The notes under the pieces were generated by a model, which searched no databases, was not told the origin of the DNA, and saw only the letters and a program-made list of their open reading frames with translations. The position numbers were made by a program, and so were the translations under genes. Below, one piece after another: positions 10,073-18,546 of a stretch of 64,000 bases of DNA. Source of the stretch: Leptospira wolbachii serovar Codice str. CDC (GTDB taxonomy: Bacteria; Spirochaetota; Leptospiria; Leptospirales; Leptospiraceae). The stretch lies in NCBI RefSeq assembly GCF_000332515.2, contig NZ_AOGZ02000014.1, positions 1,442,001 through 1,506,000 of the forward strand, given 5' to 3'. How positions within the stretch are numbered: the first letter of the stretch is position 1; each line of letters begins with the position of its first letter.

Positions 10073-11095
10073 ATGATATTTGATAACCTCTATGGACTTT
10101 TCTCGAACGATATGGGAATCGATTTGGGAACCGCGAACACGCTCGTGCATGTGAAAGGACAAGGAATCGTCCTATCAGAACCGTCGGTCGTGGCAGTCCA
10201 GGCCTCTACGGGTCGGGTCCTTGCCGTTGGCCAAGAAGCCAAACGAATGCTAGGAAGAACTCCTGGTGACATCGTTGCCATTCGTCCCATGAAAGACGGG
10301 GTCATCGCCGACTTCGAAACTGTAGAAAAGATGATTCGTTACTTCATCGCTAAAGTTCACAACCGCACTACATTTGTAAAACCGCGCATCGTCATCGGAG
10401 TTCCTTCTGGAATTACCGAAGTAGAAAGACGGGCCGTTCGTGAGTCCGCAGAACAAGCGGGTGCTCGGGAAATCTTCCTCATCGAAGAAGCTCTTGCCGC
10501 GGCCATTGGTGCGAACATCCCCATCCATGAACCAGCAGGGAACATGATTGTTGATATCGGCGGGGGAACCACAGAAATCGCTGTGATCTCTCTTGGCGGT
10601 ATGGTGATCGCTGAGTCCATTAGAACTGGGGGCGACGAATTTGATGAAGCCATTGTCAAATACCTCCGTAACCAATACAACCTAGTGGTCGGAGAAAGAA
10701 CTGCCGAGGATATCAAACTTACCATCGGTAATGCCTTCGCAGACAAACGCGTGGACACGATGGAAGTAAAAGGTCGTGATGCGATCTCTGGTCTTCCACG
10801 TACTCTCGAACTTGATTCTAACGAAATTCGTAAAGCTCTCAAAGAACCAACAGACGAAATCCTAGACGGAATCAAATCCGTATTGGAACGCACTCCTCCG
10901 GAACTTGCGGCCGACATCGTAGAACGAGGAATCGTTCTTACAGGTGGTGGTTGCCTTCTTCGTGGTCTCGAACACTACCTCACCAAAGAAACAGGAGTTC
11001 CGGTCTTCCGTGCCGAAAACCCACTGACTTGTGTGGTACTCGGAACCGGTCGATACTTGGACGAATTGAAATACATCAAACCAGGAATCCGATAA
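10073..11095 (+). CDS. mreB: Rod shape-determining protein MreB
   Basis: A 340-aa bacterial actin that forms membrane-associated filaments guiding the elongasome. ATP-binding motifs are visible: phosphate-1 [14 protein letters not shown], phosphate-2 [15 protein letters not shown], and the adenosine motif [12 protein letters not shown]. Length and sequence are typical. The start is an ATG about 6 nt behind an AGGA. No mreC or mreD follows; a terminator lies at 11171, so it appears monocistronic here. It is divergent from the Ppx/GppA gene. The sequence is less AT-rich than the accessory block that follows. Confidence 0.97.
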   Translation: MIFDNLYGLFSNDMGIDLGTANTLVHVKGQGIVLSEPSVVAVQASTGRVLAVGQEAKRMLGRTPGDIVAIRPMKDGVIADFETVEKMIRYFIAKVHNRTTFVKPRIVIGVPSGITEVERRAVRESAEQAGAREIFLIEEALAAAIGANIPIHEPAGNMIVDIGGGTTEIAVISLGGMVIAESIRTGGDEFDEAIVKYLRNQYNLVVGERTAEDIKLTIGNAFADKRVDTMEVKGRDAISGLPRTLELDSNEIRKALKEPTDEILDGIKSVLERTPPELAADIVERGIVLTGGGCLLRGLEHYLTKETGVPVFRAENPLTCVVLGTGRYLDELKYIKPGIR

Positions 11096-11170
11096 AAGAT
11101 ATTTCTGATTTAGAAAACAACTCTGCAATCCTTCGGATGAAACTCTCACTCTAAGGATTAAGGTCGAAAA

Positions 11171-11196
11171 GGGAACCTTTGGTTCTCTTTTTTTTT
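11171..11196 (+). terminator. Rho-independent terminator after mreB
   Basis: GGGAACC and GGTTCTC form a 7-bp stem with one wobble around a TTT loop. A run of nine T follows directly (11188-11196). A canonical structure, 75 nt after the mreB stop. Confidence 0.8.
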
Positions 11197-11268
11197 GGGC
11201 GCACATTTCCGGCTCTCCGCTCCAATCTTTGCTCCGCAAAGGATTTCCGCTTCTATCCGGGGCGCGGG
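11197..11268 (-). repeat. Dispersed intergenic repeat, copy R5
   Basis: Read on the minus strand, this stretch carries GCGCCCCGGAT, AAGCGGAAATCC, AAAGATTGGAGCGGAGAGCC and finally GCGCCC. These match in order the blocks of the copies at 17919, 24812 and 27988. The other 11-kb gap sequence (about 11269-11431) shows nothing recognisable. Confidence 0.65.
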
Positions 11269-11431
11269 AAAGCTACTATCCTCAATTCAGAAATTTGAAT
11301 GAGTCAATTTACTTATTGAAAACGAATTTTCCTCTTTTCGTTAATCAAATCCCCGTTAGATTTTGTTTTGTCCTAGGTTTATGGTAAACTAATATTGTTA
11401 TAGGACAAGAAATCTTAATTTTGGCATTTTT

Positions 11432-11611
11432 ATGAATGATAATTTACTCAAACTCAAAGAATATAAAGAGGTATCGAATTCAAACACCGGCTCTGATAAA
11501 AAACATTTAGAACATAAGGCGGAACTTTTGGACAAACAGATTGATGCGCTGGTGTATCAGTTGTATGGGTTGGATGAGGAAGAGATTGCGATTGTGGAAG
11601 GGGCGGTGTGA
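11432..11611 (+). pseudogene. Remnant C-terminus of a type IIG (Eco57I-like) restriction-modification enzyme
   Basis: A 59-aa open frame starts at an ATG at 11432. Its second half, KAELLDKQIDALVYQLYGLD followed by EEEIAIVEG, matches the extreme C-terminus of single-chain restriction-methylase enzymes (the helix after the TaqI-like specificity domain). An in-frame stop lies just upstream (TAA at 11390), and no methylase motifs precede it. It is therefore best read as the surviving tail of a deleted gene; expression as a tiny protein cannot be excluded. It sits directly upstream of the FRG/NACHT pair, consistent with turnover at a defence locus. Confidence 0.6.
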
Positions 11612-11642
11612 GAATATCACAGTATTTGATTAGAGAAAATAA

Positions 11643-12548
11643 GTGCCGTATACTGAGATAAATTTTACTAATGTGGACGAATTTTGGGAATATCTTGATC
11701 CGAGAAATCCTTTGAAGAAAAATTTTCCTGTCGATGTTTGTAAGAATATCATGTATAGAGGGCAATCGGATTCGGAATGGACATTAATACCTTCAGCCTT
11801 GAGAAGTAAGATTCGAACCTCTAGGAGAATGAAAATAAAAGACTATGAAAATGCACTAAAAGAAGAATTTTCTGTCTTAAAAGATTTTATCACTCACCCT
11901 TCCTTTGAATTGCCAAAAGGATTGCCGGGGATCGACAAACGAAAGATCTTCCATGATGTCAATATTAACACATTCTTCAAATATCCAGAAAATTTACTTC
12001 ATTGGCCAATCGAACCATATGATGCTTTCTCAGCTTTCGTTCAGCACCAGAAAACGAAAACATCTCTTTTAGATTGGACTAGCCGATCTTATGTGGCAAT
12101 ATTTTTTGCTGCGATTGGGCATCTAGATGTTGATCCTGCCCTAAAAGAAACCAAAATTATTGCTGTCTGGATATATTTACATCATGAGAATACACGGATA
12201 AAGATTTTTGAACCTTTATCAACTGAACAAAACATAAAAGCACAATTTGGAAAGTTTAGTTCAGTTAGTCAAGAGATCGATTTTTCTGATGAAATTAGAT
12301 ATGAAACCTTAGATTCACTTCTAGATAAATCGCGTCTTTTCAAAATTACCATAGATAAAAACTTTTCGCCAAATTTATTACAATACTGCAAAAATCACTT
12401 TATCGATTATGCTAGTATGTATCCAACAAATAAAGATAGCATAACTAAAGCAAACGAAGACGAAAAAAAAATAATAGAAATTATGAAAACAAATCAGAAA
12501 GAATACGTATTTTTAGATCCCACAAGTGATGCATTGGATACAATATGA
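11643..12548 (+). CDS. FRG-domain protein
   Basis: A 301-aa protein with an FRG domain, named after its conserved Phe/Tyr-Arg-Gly motif. The motif is IMYRGQSDSEWTL (R39-G40-Q41). The second conserved block is AFVQHQKTKTSLLDWTSRSY (H135, D144, W145), then an IFFAA stretch. No signal peptide or membrane segment. FRG proteins are common in defence islands, but their biochemical activity is not established. The start appears to be GTG at 11643; the first ATG in frame lies inside the FRG motif, so it is too late. The TGA overlaps the ATG of the NACHT gene (ATGA), which strongly couples the two. The base composition is clearly more AT-rich than mreB, in keeping with horizontal acquisition. Confidence 0.8.
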   Translation: MPYTEINFTNVDEFWEYLDPRNPLKKNFPVDVCKNIMYRGQSDSEWTLIPSALRSKIRTSRRMKIKDYENALKEEFSVLKDFITHPSFELPKGLPGIDKRKIFHDVNINTFFKYPENLLHWPIEPYDAFSAFVQHQKTKTSLLDWTSRSYVAIFFAAIGHLDVDPALKETKIIAVWIYLHHENTRIKIFEPLSTEQNIKAQFGKFSSVSQEIDFSDEIRYETLDSLLDKSRLFKITIDKNFSPNLLQYCKNHFIDYASMYPTNKDSITKANEDEKKIIEIMKTNQKEYVFLDPTSDALDTI

Positions 12549-15500
12549 ATATTGAATTATTAATACGTTACTCATTAGAAACTTTAAATGAAAGAAGGAA
12601 TGGCGATACTGTTTTTGACAGTCTTTGTTCGGAAGTGATACGGAAAAAAATTGATCCAGATTTTTTTCCAGCAACAGGCTTAGATGCTGGAGGTGATGGC
12701 GGAATCGACGGTTGGTCAGAAACTCAAGAAGGTAAAATAAAATACGCATTTTCAATCAATAAACAATGGACACTGAAATTGAAGGAGGAAATTGAAAAAG
12801 CAAATAAACAAAAATTCAGAATACTACGTTTTTTTACAAACCAGCCCATTCCACAAAGAATTAAAGAATCAAAAAGCGAAACCGAAAAAACAATTTCTTT
12901 AGAAATCTATGATTTAGATAATTTAGTCGAAATTATCAATAAAAACCAAGAGTTAGGATCTATTCTAGATCTTCCATCTATTGAAAATGCAATCAAAATA
13001 GATTATCTTCAAAGAAATAACCAATTCAATATATCAGCAAATGAAATATCAACCTACCTACAAAGAAATGTTTATGAAATTGATTCGAAAAATAGAGAAT
13101 TATCATCAAAATCTATAATTGAGTATTGTAAAAATCTTCCTGAATATACGATTCTCGAAGCTCGGGCTGGATATGGAAAAACACTTTGTCTAATATCTTT
13201 ACACCAGGCAATTCTTAGAAAAAGTACAGAAGTCAAAATTCCACCAGTCTACATTGCATTACGTGATTATACCATTGGGAAACTAATGGATATGGTAGAA
13301 ACGGGTATGGCAGCGAGTGGTGCTTTCCAAGTAAAAGATGCCTTGTTGCTCCTTGATGGATTCGATGAAGTATCAGAAACCAATCGATCTGCCCTTCTAA
13401 AAGAAATCAATCAAATCACAATTCAATCACCTTATATTCGCAAAGTAATACTCAGCGTAAGAGAAAATACTTATGATTTGTCTCAATTTACTAATAATGA
13501 TTGGCAAGACTTAAAGTTTATATACTTGCAATCATTAGACAACGAAGATATACAATATCTCTTGGATACTCAAAGGATAACAACTTCGAATAGAGAACTT
13601 TTTACAAGAGATCCAATCTTTATTTCATTCAAAGATAATATTTTCTATGTAAGCAAATTATTGGATTTTTTTGAACAGAAAGGAACTCTAGCAAATAGTA
13701 TCATTCAACTTTTTGAATTTTTAATTGAAAACGAGATCCGTAAAGTATTTCGTAAACGGGAAAATTTCACTGAAATTCAGAATTCTTTAGAGTCACTAGC
13801 ATTATATATGACTCTAAATCAAAAGACTAAAATAAGAATCGAAGAAATCGATAAATTCCTTTCACTGCCAAACTCTCCATCAACCTTTGAATTTTCTCAT
13901 AAAAATCTACAGGAATATTTAGCCGCCAAAAAGATAAGCCGACAACCAATCGAAATAGTGAAAAAACTGATTGCACGCGGAAATCAAATCCTTCCCTTTA
14001 TGACGAATACCTTCGGCTTTCTATTGAATCTTTTCAACACTGAAATAAATTATTCTAAATTTGAAGAGATTTTAGATTGGTCTTTGCTAGGTGAAGGCAA
14101 TGCGAGAAAATTGCTCCAAATCGAACCTGATAAAATCACTAAAGACATAAATCTAAAAATATTCAAATCAACAATCAACCAAGAAGCAAAATCTGGAAGT
14201 GTATGGAATATTCCATCCAACCTGGAAGATTTTTGCTTAAATGGGGATGCGAGGAACGAAAATATTCAATTCCTCGTTGAACAACTTGAATTAACAATTA
14301 ATTCGGATGAATTCTTCTACTATTCAATCGTATTACAAAGTATCTTGTATAAACATAGCAATGTGCTCTCCGATCAACAAGAATCTAAAATAAAATCTGT
14401 TTTATGGAATTTATTGGATTCGAAAATCAACAATAAAAACCAAGAAAAAGTGGAATATATTCTAAGTGTTGTTTCAAAATTCAAACATTGGGAATTTTCA
14501 AATGAAGATGATTACCAAAAAATAAAAACAAAACTTTTTGAATTGCGAAACAGCGATACGATCTTCGATAATTTCTGCAAAATACTCCTTCATTCGAATT
14601 TCGAAATAAAGATAGAGCAATACCAAGAATTTTTAAACTATATTTTAGGAAAAAAATTGAATGAAATCCATCAAGTTGCAAGGAACTCACCTACTCAAAT
14701 AGATGACGATTATAGTTTAAATTATGTTAAAGTTTCATCATGGGGAAATTTTCTTATACTTTCTGAGAAAATGACAGAGAAGATTTCTGATAGTCTATGG
14801 ATAATCTTGCGACATTTAAGAAATCATTATAATGAATATTTTATCAAATACATTAATTCAGATGAATTGGAAGAGTATCTAAAACATATTTTAAAACGGT
14901 TGGAATTTGAATTAGATACATCACAAATCAGAGAAGAAAACAAAATGTTTTTAATGGAATGGATTTTTGAGAGTGCCGATGAAGCAAGAATAAATCCAGT
15001 TCTCAACATTATAAAAAAATTTAAAAAGTCTACCAATATCCTCCAACTTCTACACGAAATCATAATCAAAGCTCCTAATCCGAGTCGAAATGTATGGTTA
15101 TTTTCAGAATTAATTCAAACTTTGATTCGATCCGAAAATGATTTTGATTTATTCCAAGAATTATTTTTGGATATGAATAATGAAAGGCTCTTCCCACTTT
15201 ATAAATCAGTAATTTTTGGATTAAAAAATAATCTTGAAATCTATTCTTATATAAAAATAAAAGCGCCTCCAGAAATCATAAGTGAAATAAACCTCGATCA
15301 AATAAAAATTTCGGAATCAAAAAAAGCTTATCAATCCAGACAAGAAAAAGAGAAATCCGATTATAAAATTGCATTTAATTTGGACGAGATCAAAAAAGAA
15401 ATCTCATTGATTTTTGAAGTATTAAAGACAGAAGAAATACAAAGAGCCAAGTTATGGGATTTTCGAAAAGAGAGCGAATTCGAGAATATCAACCAATTTG

Positions 15501-16786
15501 TATTGTTTTTAGTTCGTTATTCGACTACCGATGATAATGAAATCATAGAACGATCAAAACTTCTCACCATCTTAGATTCAATGAATTGGGATTTAAGTTT
15601 TATGGATTTTTTAATTCAATACTGTTCTGCAAAATCAATCGATATCAATGAATTCTCACAAGAGGAAATAGATAAGGTAATCGATTGGATGAAGCTTGCA
15701 GTAGAGCGCTTTCCATTAAATAATGTCGCCAAACCTCTTAAAAATGTTCACCGCACATTGTCTTTTTTATTAAGAAAAATAAATCCTGAATGGATAAATT
15801 TTGACTTCAAAAAAGAGTATGGTAAAAATTTTCTCGGACTTGCCTTTTCTGGTTTTCCGAACCAATTGCACGGAGCAATTATTGTCAACTATGATTCTTT
15901 TTCCATAGATTATCTAGAAAAAGTCCTTCTTGATCGTCTGGACATTTTGAAGTTTATCATCGAGAACTTTGAAACGGGCACAAAAAACTCAAGAGTCATA
16001 ATTGGAATCACTGGATACATTTCAAATCATTTAGGTTCACTTTTCCCTGGATTGCGAAAAGAAATTAAAAACAAAATCACTCAATATTTAATAGACCACA
16101 TTGCCGAAGAATACTATCCTTCCATCCTCGATTGTGCCTACCAGCTTGGCTTTTCACCTTTGGATTTGGATGTAGAATGGATTAGCAAGGCATTAGTTAT
16201 CGATGAAGATAGGCAAGATCTCGTGCATAACATCGCTGCTTCATTTTACATTTATGGGTCGGAACATTTTTCAAATATTGAAGGCATTTATAACCATTTA
16301 TCAAAAGCACTACTGGAATCCTTCAATAAAGAAAAAGATAGTTTAAAAAAGAAAATTTTTGCAGAATACTTATTAAGAATCCATCGTAATGGCGGCAAGG
16401 TTTTCCAATGGTATGTAAATTATTTATTGTCTAATGATGCAAATCCGATTTCTTCCAGGTTTGTACGATACTCGGAAGGTGGCAAAATTTATTCAAATAA
16501 TATAAACGATCTTCCTCTGATAGAAAAACTATTTGTTTATTCAAGAGAAAAAGACCCTCCAAGTGAAAGGCGAAGGACAATTCTTGATTTTGCGCTTACT
16601 TCCTATAAAGAAATGAGTTATTCGATAAATTCCGATGAAGAACTTAGAGAAATTTTACAATCTATCGAAAGAATGATTCAAAACGGTCATCCATTTATGA
16701 ATCAAATAAAGTATGAAATCGAAAGTTCATTTAACGAGAGAAATTATAAACCGATGGAACTCGAAAGATTTTTAGAGTTAGCTTGA
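12545..16786 (+). CDS. STAND protein: N-terminal restriction-endonuclease-like domain, NACHT NTPase, long helical C-terminus
   Basis: A 1413-aa multidomain protein. Residues about 1-130 look like a PD-(D/E)XK or Mrr-type fold, with GGDGGIDGW (D51, D55) followed by YAFSINKQW (K73). The usual E/Q before the catalytic Lys is not obvious, so nuclease activity is uncertain. A NACHT-type P-loop NTPase follows: Walker A ARAGYGKT (K212), the NACHT-hallmark Walker B LLLLDGFDEVSE (D271, D274, E275), sensor-like VILSVREN, and FSHKNLQEYLAA near 450-463. Residues about 480-1413 are almost wholly alpha-helical, Asn/Lys/Glu-rich and repeat-like, a probable ligand-sensing arm. The architecture resembles Avs and bacterial NACHT antiphage proteins: nuclease effector, NTPase switch, sensor. 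It overlaps the FRG gene by 4 nt. Confidence 0.8.
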   Translation: MNIELLIRYSLETLNERRNGDTVFDSLCSEVIRKKIDPDFFPATGLDAGGDGGIDGWSETQEGKIKYAFSINKQWTLKLKEEIEKANKQKFRILRFFTNQPIPQRIKESKSETEKTISLEIYDLDNLVEIINKNQELGSILDLPSIENAIKIDYLQRNNQFNISANEISTYLQRNVYEIDSKNRELSSKSIIEYCKNLPEYTILEARAGYGKTLCLISLHQAILRKSTEVKIPPVYIALRDYTIGKLMDMVETGMAASGAFQVKDALLLLDGFDEVSETNRSALLKEINQITIQSPYIRKVILSVRENTYDLSQFTNNDWQDLKFIYLQSLDNEDIQYLLDTQRITTSNRELFTRDPIFISFKDNIFYVSKLLDFFEQKGTLANSIIQLFEFLIENEIRKVFRKRENFTEIQNSLESLALYMTLNQKTKIRIEEIDKFLSLPNSPSTFEFSHKNLQEYLAAKKISRQPIEIVKKLIARGNQILPFMTNTFGFLLNLFNTEINYSKFEEILDWSLLGEGNARKLLQIEPDKITKDINLKIFKSTINQEAKSGSVWNIPSNLEDFCLNGDARNENIQFLVEQLELTINSDEFFYYSIVLQSILYKHSNVLSDQQESKIKSVLWNLLDSKINNKNQEKVEYILSVVSKFKHWEFSNEDDYQKIKTKLFELRNSDTIFDNFCKILLHSNFEIKIEQYQEFLNYILGKKLNEIHQVARNSPTQIDDDYSLNYVKVSSWGNFLILSEKMTEKISDSLWIILRHLRNHYNEYFIKYINSDELEEYLKHILKRLEFELDTSQIREENKMFLMEWIFESADEARINPVLNIIKKFKKSTNILQLLHEIIIKAPNPSRNVWLFSELIQTLIRSENDFDLFQELFLDMNNERLFPLYKSVIFGLKNNLEIYSYIKIKAPPEIISEINLDQIKISESKKAYQSRQEKEKSDYKIAFNLDEIKKEISLIFEVLKTEEIQRAKLWDFRKESEFENINQFVLFLVRYSTTDDNEIIERSKLLTILDSMNWDLSFMDFLIQYCSAKSIDINEFSQEEIDKVIDWMKLAVERFPLNNVAKPLKNVHRTLSFLLRKINPEWINFDFKKEYGKNFLGLAFSGFPNQLHGAIIVNYDSFSIDYLEKVLLDRLDILKFIIENFETGTKNSRVIIGITGYISNHLGSLFPGLRKEIKNKITQYLIDHIAEEYYPSILDCAYQLGFSPLDLDVEWISKALVIDEDRQDLVHNIAASFYIYGSEHFSNIEGIYNHLSKALLESFNKEKDSLKKKIFAEYLLRIHRNGGKVFQWYVNYLLSNDANPISSRFVRYSEGGKIYSNNINDLPLIEKLFVYSREKDPPSERRRTILDFALTSYKEMSYSINSDEELREILQSIERMIQNGHPFMNQIKYEIESSFNERNYKPMELERFLELA

Positions 16787-16846
16787 TTAGATAATTTAGT
16801 TTCATTTTTTATCAAATGCAAAACTGGAGAAAAACGAATGAGTAAA

Positions 16847-16867
16847 ACCTCAGATAAATGCTGAGGT
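16847..16867 (+). terminator. Weak hairpin after the NACHT gene
   Basis: ACCTCAG and CTGAGGT form a perfect 7-bp stem around ATAAATG, 60 nt after the NACHT stop. No T-tract follows, so termination is only possible. Nothing else is recognised between 16787 and 17079. Confidence 0.3.
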
Positions 16868-17079
16868 CTAATTGTTCATTCCACCTAACGGAATTACTGT
16901 TTTTAACCTACTGAAAAAAGTGAAAAATGGGCGGCCTAATGATTCTGAAACCTCCGCAATTGTAAGCTGAAAAAAAACAGGAACTATGTCTCATTTTTGC
17001 TGTACTTTTAAATCAAGGCATTCTATCGTTTGAAATCTAAAGGAAAGACAAAAGTTTTAGTGCTTGAGAAAAGGCTACT

Positions 17080-17295
17080 TTGTCAAATAATTACAATATG
17101 ACTGATATTCTTAAAGATGCAAGTCCTGAGTCTTTAAAGGCAGGGGAACGATTTATCCAACGGATTAAATCTGGAGTGATCAAAAAGAATTCCCTTCCCA
17201 ATAAGTCAGAAGATTATCCATTAGAAAAGGCGTCGGACAATTACAAAGCCTACCTCGACTCCGATGATTTTGCTCATTTAATCAATAAAAAATAG
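17080..17295 (+). CDS. Small hypothetical protein
   Basis: 71 aa from a TTG at 17080, which has an AAAAGG ribosome-binding site 5 nt upstream. An ATG at 17098 is the alternative (65 aa). The protein is hydrophilic, with a short helix (SPESLKAGERFIQRIKSG) and an acidic, Tyr-rich C-terminus. No family recognised. It lies 15 nt before a 191-aa unknown gene on the same strand. Together the pair sits immediately after the FRG/NACHT genes, so it could be a toxin-antitoxin-like or accessory defence unit; that is speculation from size and position only. Confidence 0.5.
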   Translation: MSNNYNMTDILKDASPESLKAGERFIQRIKSGVIKKNSLPNKSEDYPLEKASDNYKAYLDSDDFAHLINKK

Positions 17296-17310
17296 AACCT
17301 ACTCCTTCGC

Positions 17311-17886
17311 ATGCCTGAAGCCGACTATGAATATTTAATAAAGAATTTCGGCGAAGAGAAAATACTTAATCGGTTTGTTTTCATTCGTGATAGAGCAATC
17401 GATTTTCTAAAACGTATTTGCATAGATCATAATATCGCTTTTGATGATTATTTTTTTGTATGTGACGAACTCATCGAAGAAGCGGTGATCGATTATTTTG
17501 CTGATTTAGTTCGCTTAAAAGATTTTCATAATATTGAAAAAGCCCAGCCTCAAAAAGTAGCGGCCTACACTTCTTATTGGGTTTTCAGAAGAAAACCTAT
17601 CCAATTGAAAAAACCCATCGAAGATGATCTTCTAATTCGTTTTCCAAATATTAAATTTCTTAATGAATCGTTTGCCTACACATTACTTATCAATTTAGTA
17701 TTTGATGAAAGAAAGAGAACCAACGATTCGAACCCTAAGTATGGAATATTCAGAGATTTAATTATGTATAATTTTCAATACAGACAACTGAATTCACAGA
17801 TTTTAGAATTGGTAATTGTCGCTCTTAGTACGAATCCAAATAAAGAATTTCTAAGTGAGACTGATCACCCAATTATGGGAGACTAA
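17311..17886 (+). CDS. Hypothetical protein of the accessory block
   Basis: A 191-aa soluble, helical protein with no recognised family. Notable segments are an acidic helix (CDELIEEAVIDYFADLVR), followed by KVAAYTSYWVFRRKPIQL near residues 86-103, a short Trp/Arg/Pro motif that could be a conserved core. No signal peptide or membrane helix. ATG start, with no good ribosome-binding site, 15 nt after the small upstream gene, so translation may be coupled. The region is AT-rich like the FRG/NACHT genes. A copy of the dispersed repeat begins 33 nt after its stop. Confidence 0.6.
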   Translation: MPEADYEYLIKNFGEEKILNRFVFIRDRAIDFLKRICIDHNIAFDDYFFVCDELIEEAVIDYFADLVRLKDFHNIEKAQPQKVAAYTSYWVFRRKPIQLKKPIEDDLLIRFPNIKFLNESFAYTLLINLVFDERKRTNDSNPKYGIFRDLIMYNFQYRQLNSQILELVIVALSTNPNKEFLSETDHPIMGD

Positions 17887-17918
17887 ACTCTTTCTAATTA
17901 AGTTCAATCAAATCCCCC

Positions 17919-18030
17919 GCACCAGGGATTGCAGTGGAAATCCTTTGCGCGATAGCGAAAAGATTGGAACGGAAAGCCCGGTCGCTTTCATAGAAAATTC
18001 AAGCGCAAACATCAGATTGCGAGGTGCCCA
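17919..18030 (+). repeat. Dispersed intergenic repeat, copy R1
   Basis: Ordered blocks: CACCAGGGATTGCAGTGGAA, then AGATTGGAACGGAAAGCCC followed by GGTC, a variable part, and GCGAGGTGCCCA. The same blocks in the same order recur at 24812 and 27988 and, inverted, at 11197 and 54718. It lies between the 17.3-kb unknown gene and the small 40-aa gene. The 3' terminal block has drifted (GGTGCCC instead of GGCGCCC). Confidence 0.75.
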
Positions 18031-18162
18031 CTAAAAGGTAACGCTTTCGCTGAAAGATTTGTTTCTTTTTCTTGTTTACAACCGGTGCAATCGATGATTT
18101 CCTCTCGACTGTAACTACAACGTGGCTCAAGCAAGCCCCGGACCGATGAGTCAGGAGACCAA

Positions 18163-18285
18163 ATGGGCGACAAAAATCCGAAAACGAAAACAAAGCAGAC
18201 ATCGCAGAAAAACGCAAAAAGCGCTATTGCCAAAGGGAAAAAAGATGCGGCCACTGCCGCAAAGCAGGTTCCTTCGAAGAAGTAG
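18163..18285 (+). CDS. Small basic protein beginning MGDKNPK
   Basis: A 40-aa gene too short for most gene finders. It has a textbook ribosome-binding site, AGGAGA, 5 nt before the ATG. The product starts MGDKNPKTKTKQTSQKNAK and ends with AATAAKQVPSKK. It is very rich in Lys, Ala, Thr and Gln and has no hydrophobic segment. It resembles a widespread family of uncharacterised tiny proteins starting MGDKSPKSK; this is from memory of the family and its role is unknown. It stands between a full and a decayed copy of the dispersed repeat. Confidence 0.65.
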   Translation: MGDKNPKTKTKQTSQKNAKSAIAKGKKDAATAAKQVPSKK

Positions 18286-18329
18286 CTATATTCTGGAAAT
18301 TCACCGATCGATCTCGTGTTTGATGAAAG

Positions 18330-18375
18330 AAACGATTGGGACTTGAAGCCCGGTCGATGGAACAAAAATTCCGAG
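18330..18375 (+). repeat. Decayed partial copy of the dispersed repeat (R1b)
   Basis: GATTGGGACTTGAAGCCCGG followed by TCG, then TTCCGAGGT, correspond to the second half of the element (GATTGGAACGGAAAGCCCGG...CGAGGCGCC). The first half is missing. Confidence 0.45.
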
Positions 18376-18546
18376 GTAACCTAACGATTACTAGGTGCCT
18401 ACTCATGAGATGATTCGGGAGAATCATACAAAAAAGATTCGTCTTTCAGTAAATGTACCTCTCATCATGGGCAATCTATGCCACAAAATTTTGCTTGCTA
18501 CTGATTTCTGTGGCTCAATTCTTTCAAAGGGCAAAGGATTTTTTTA

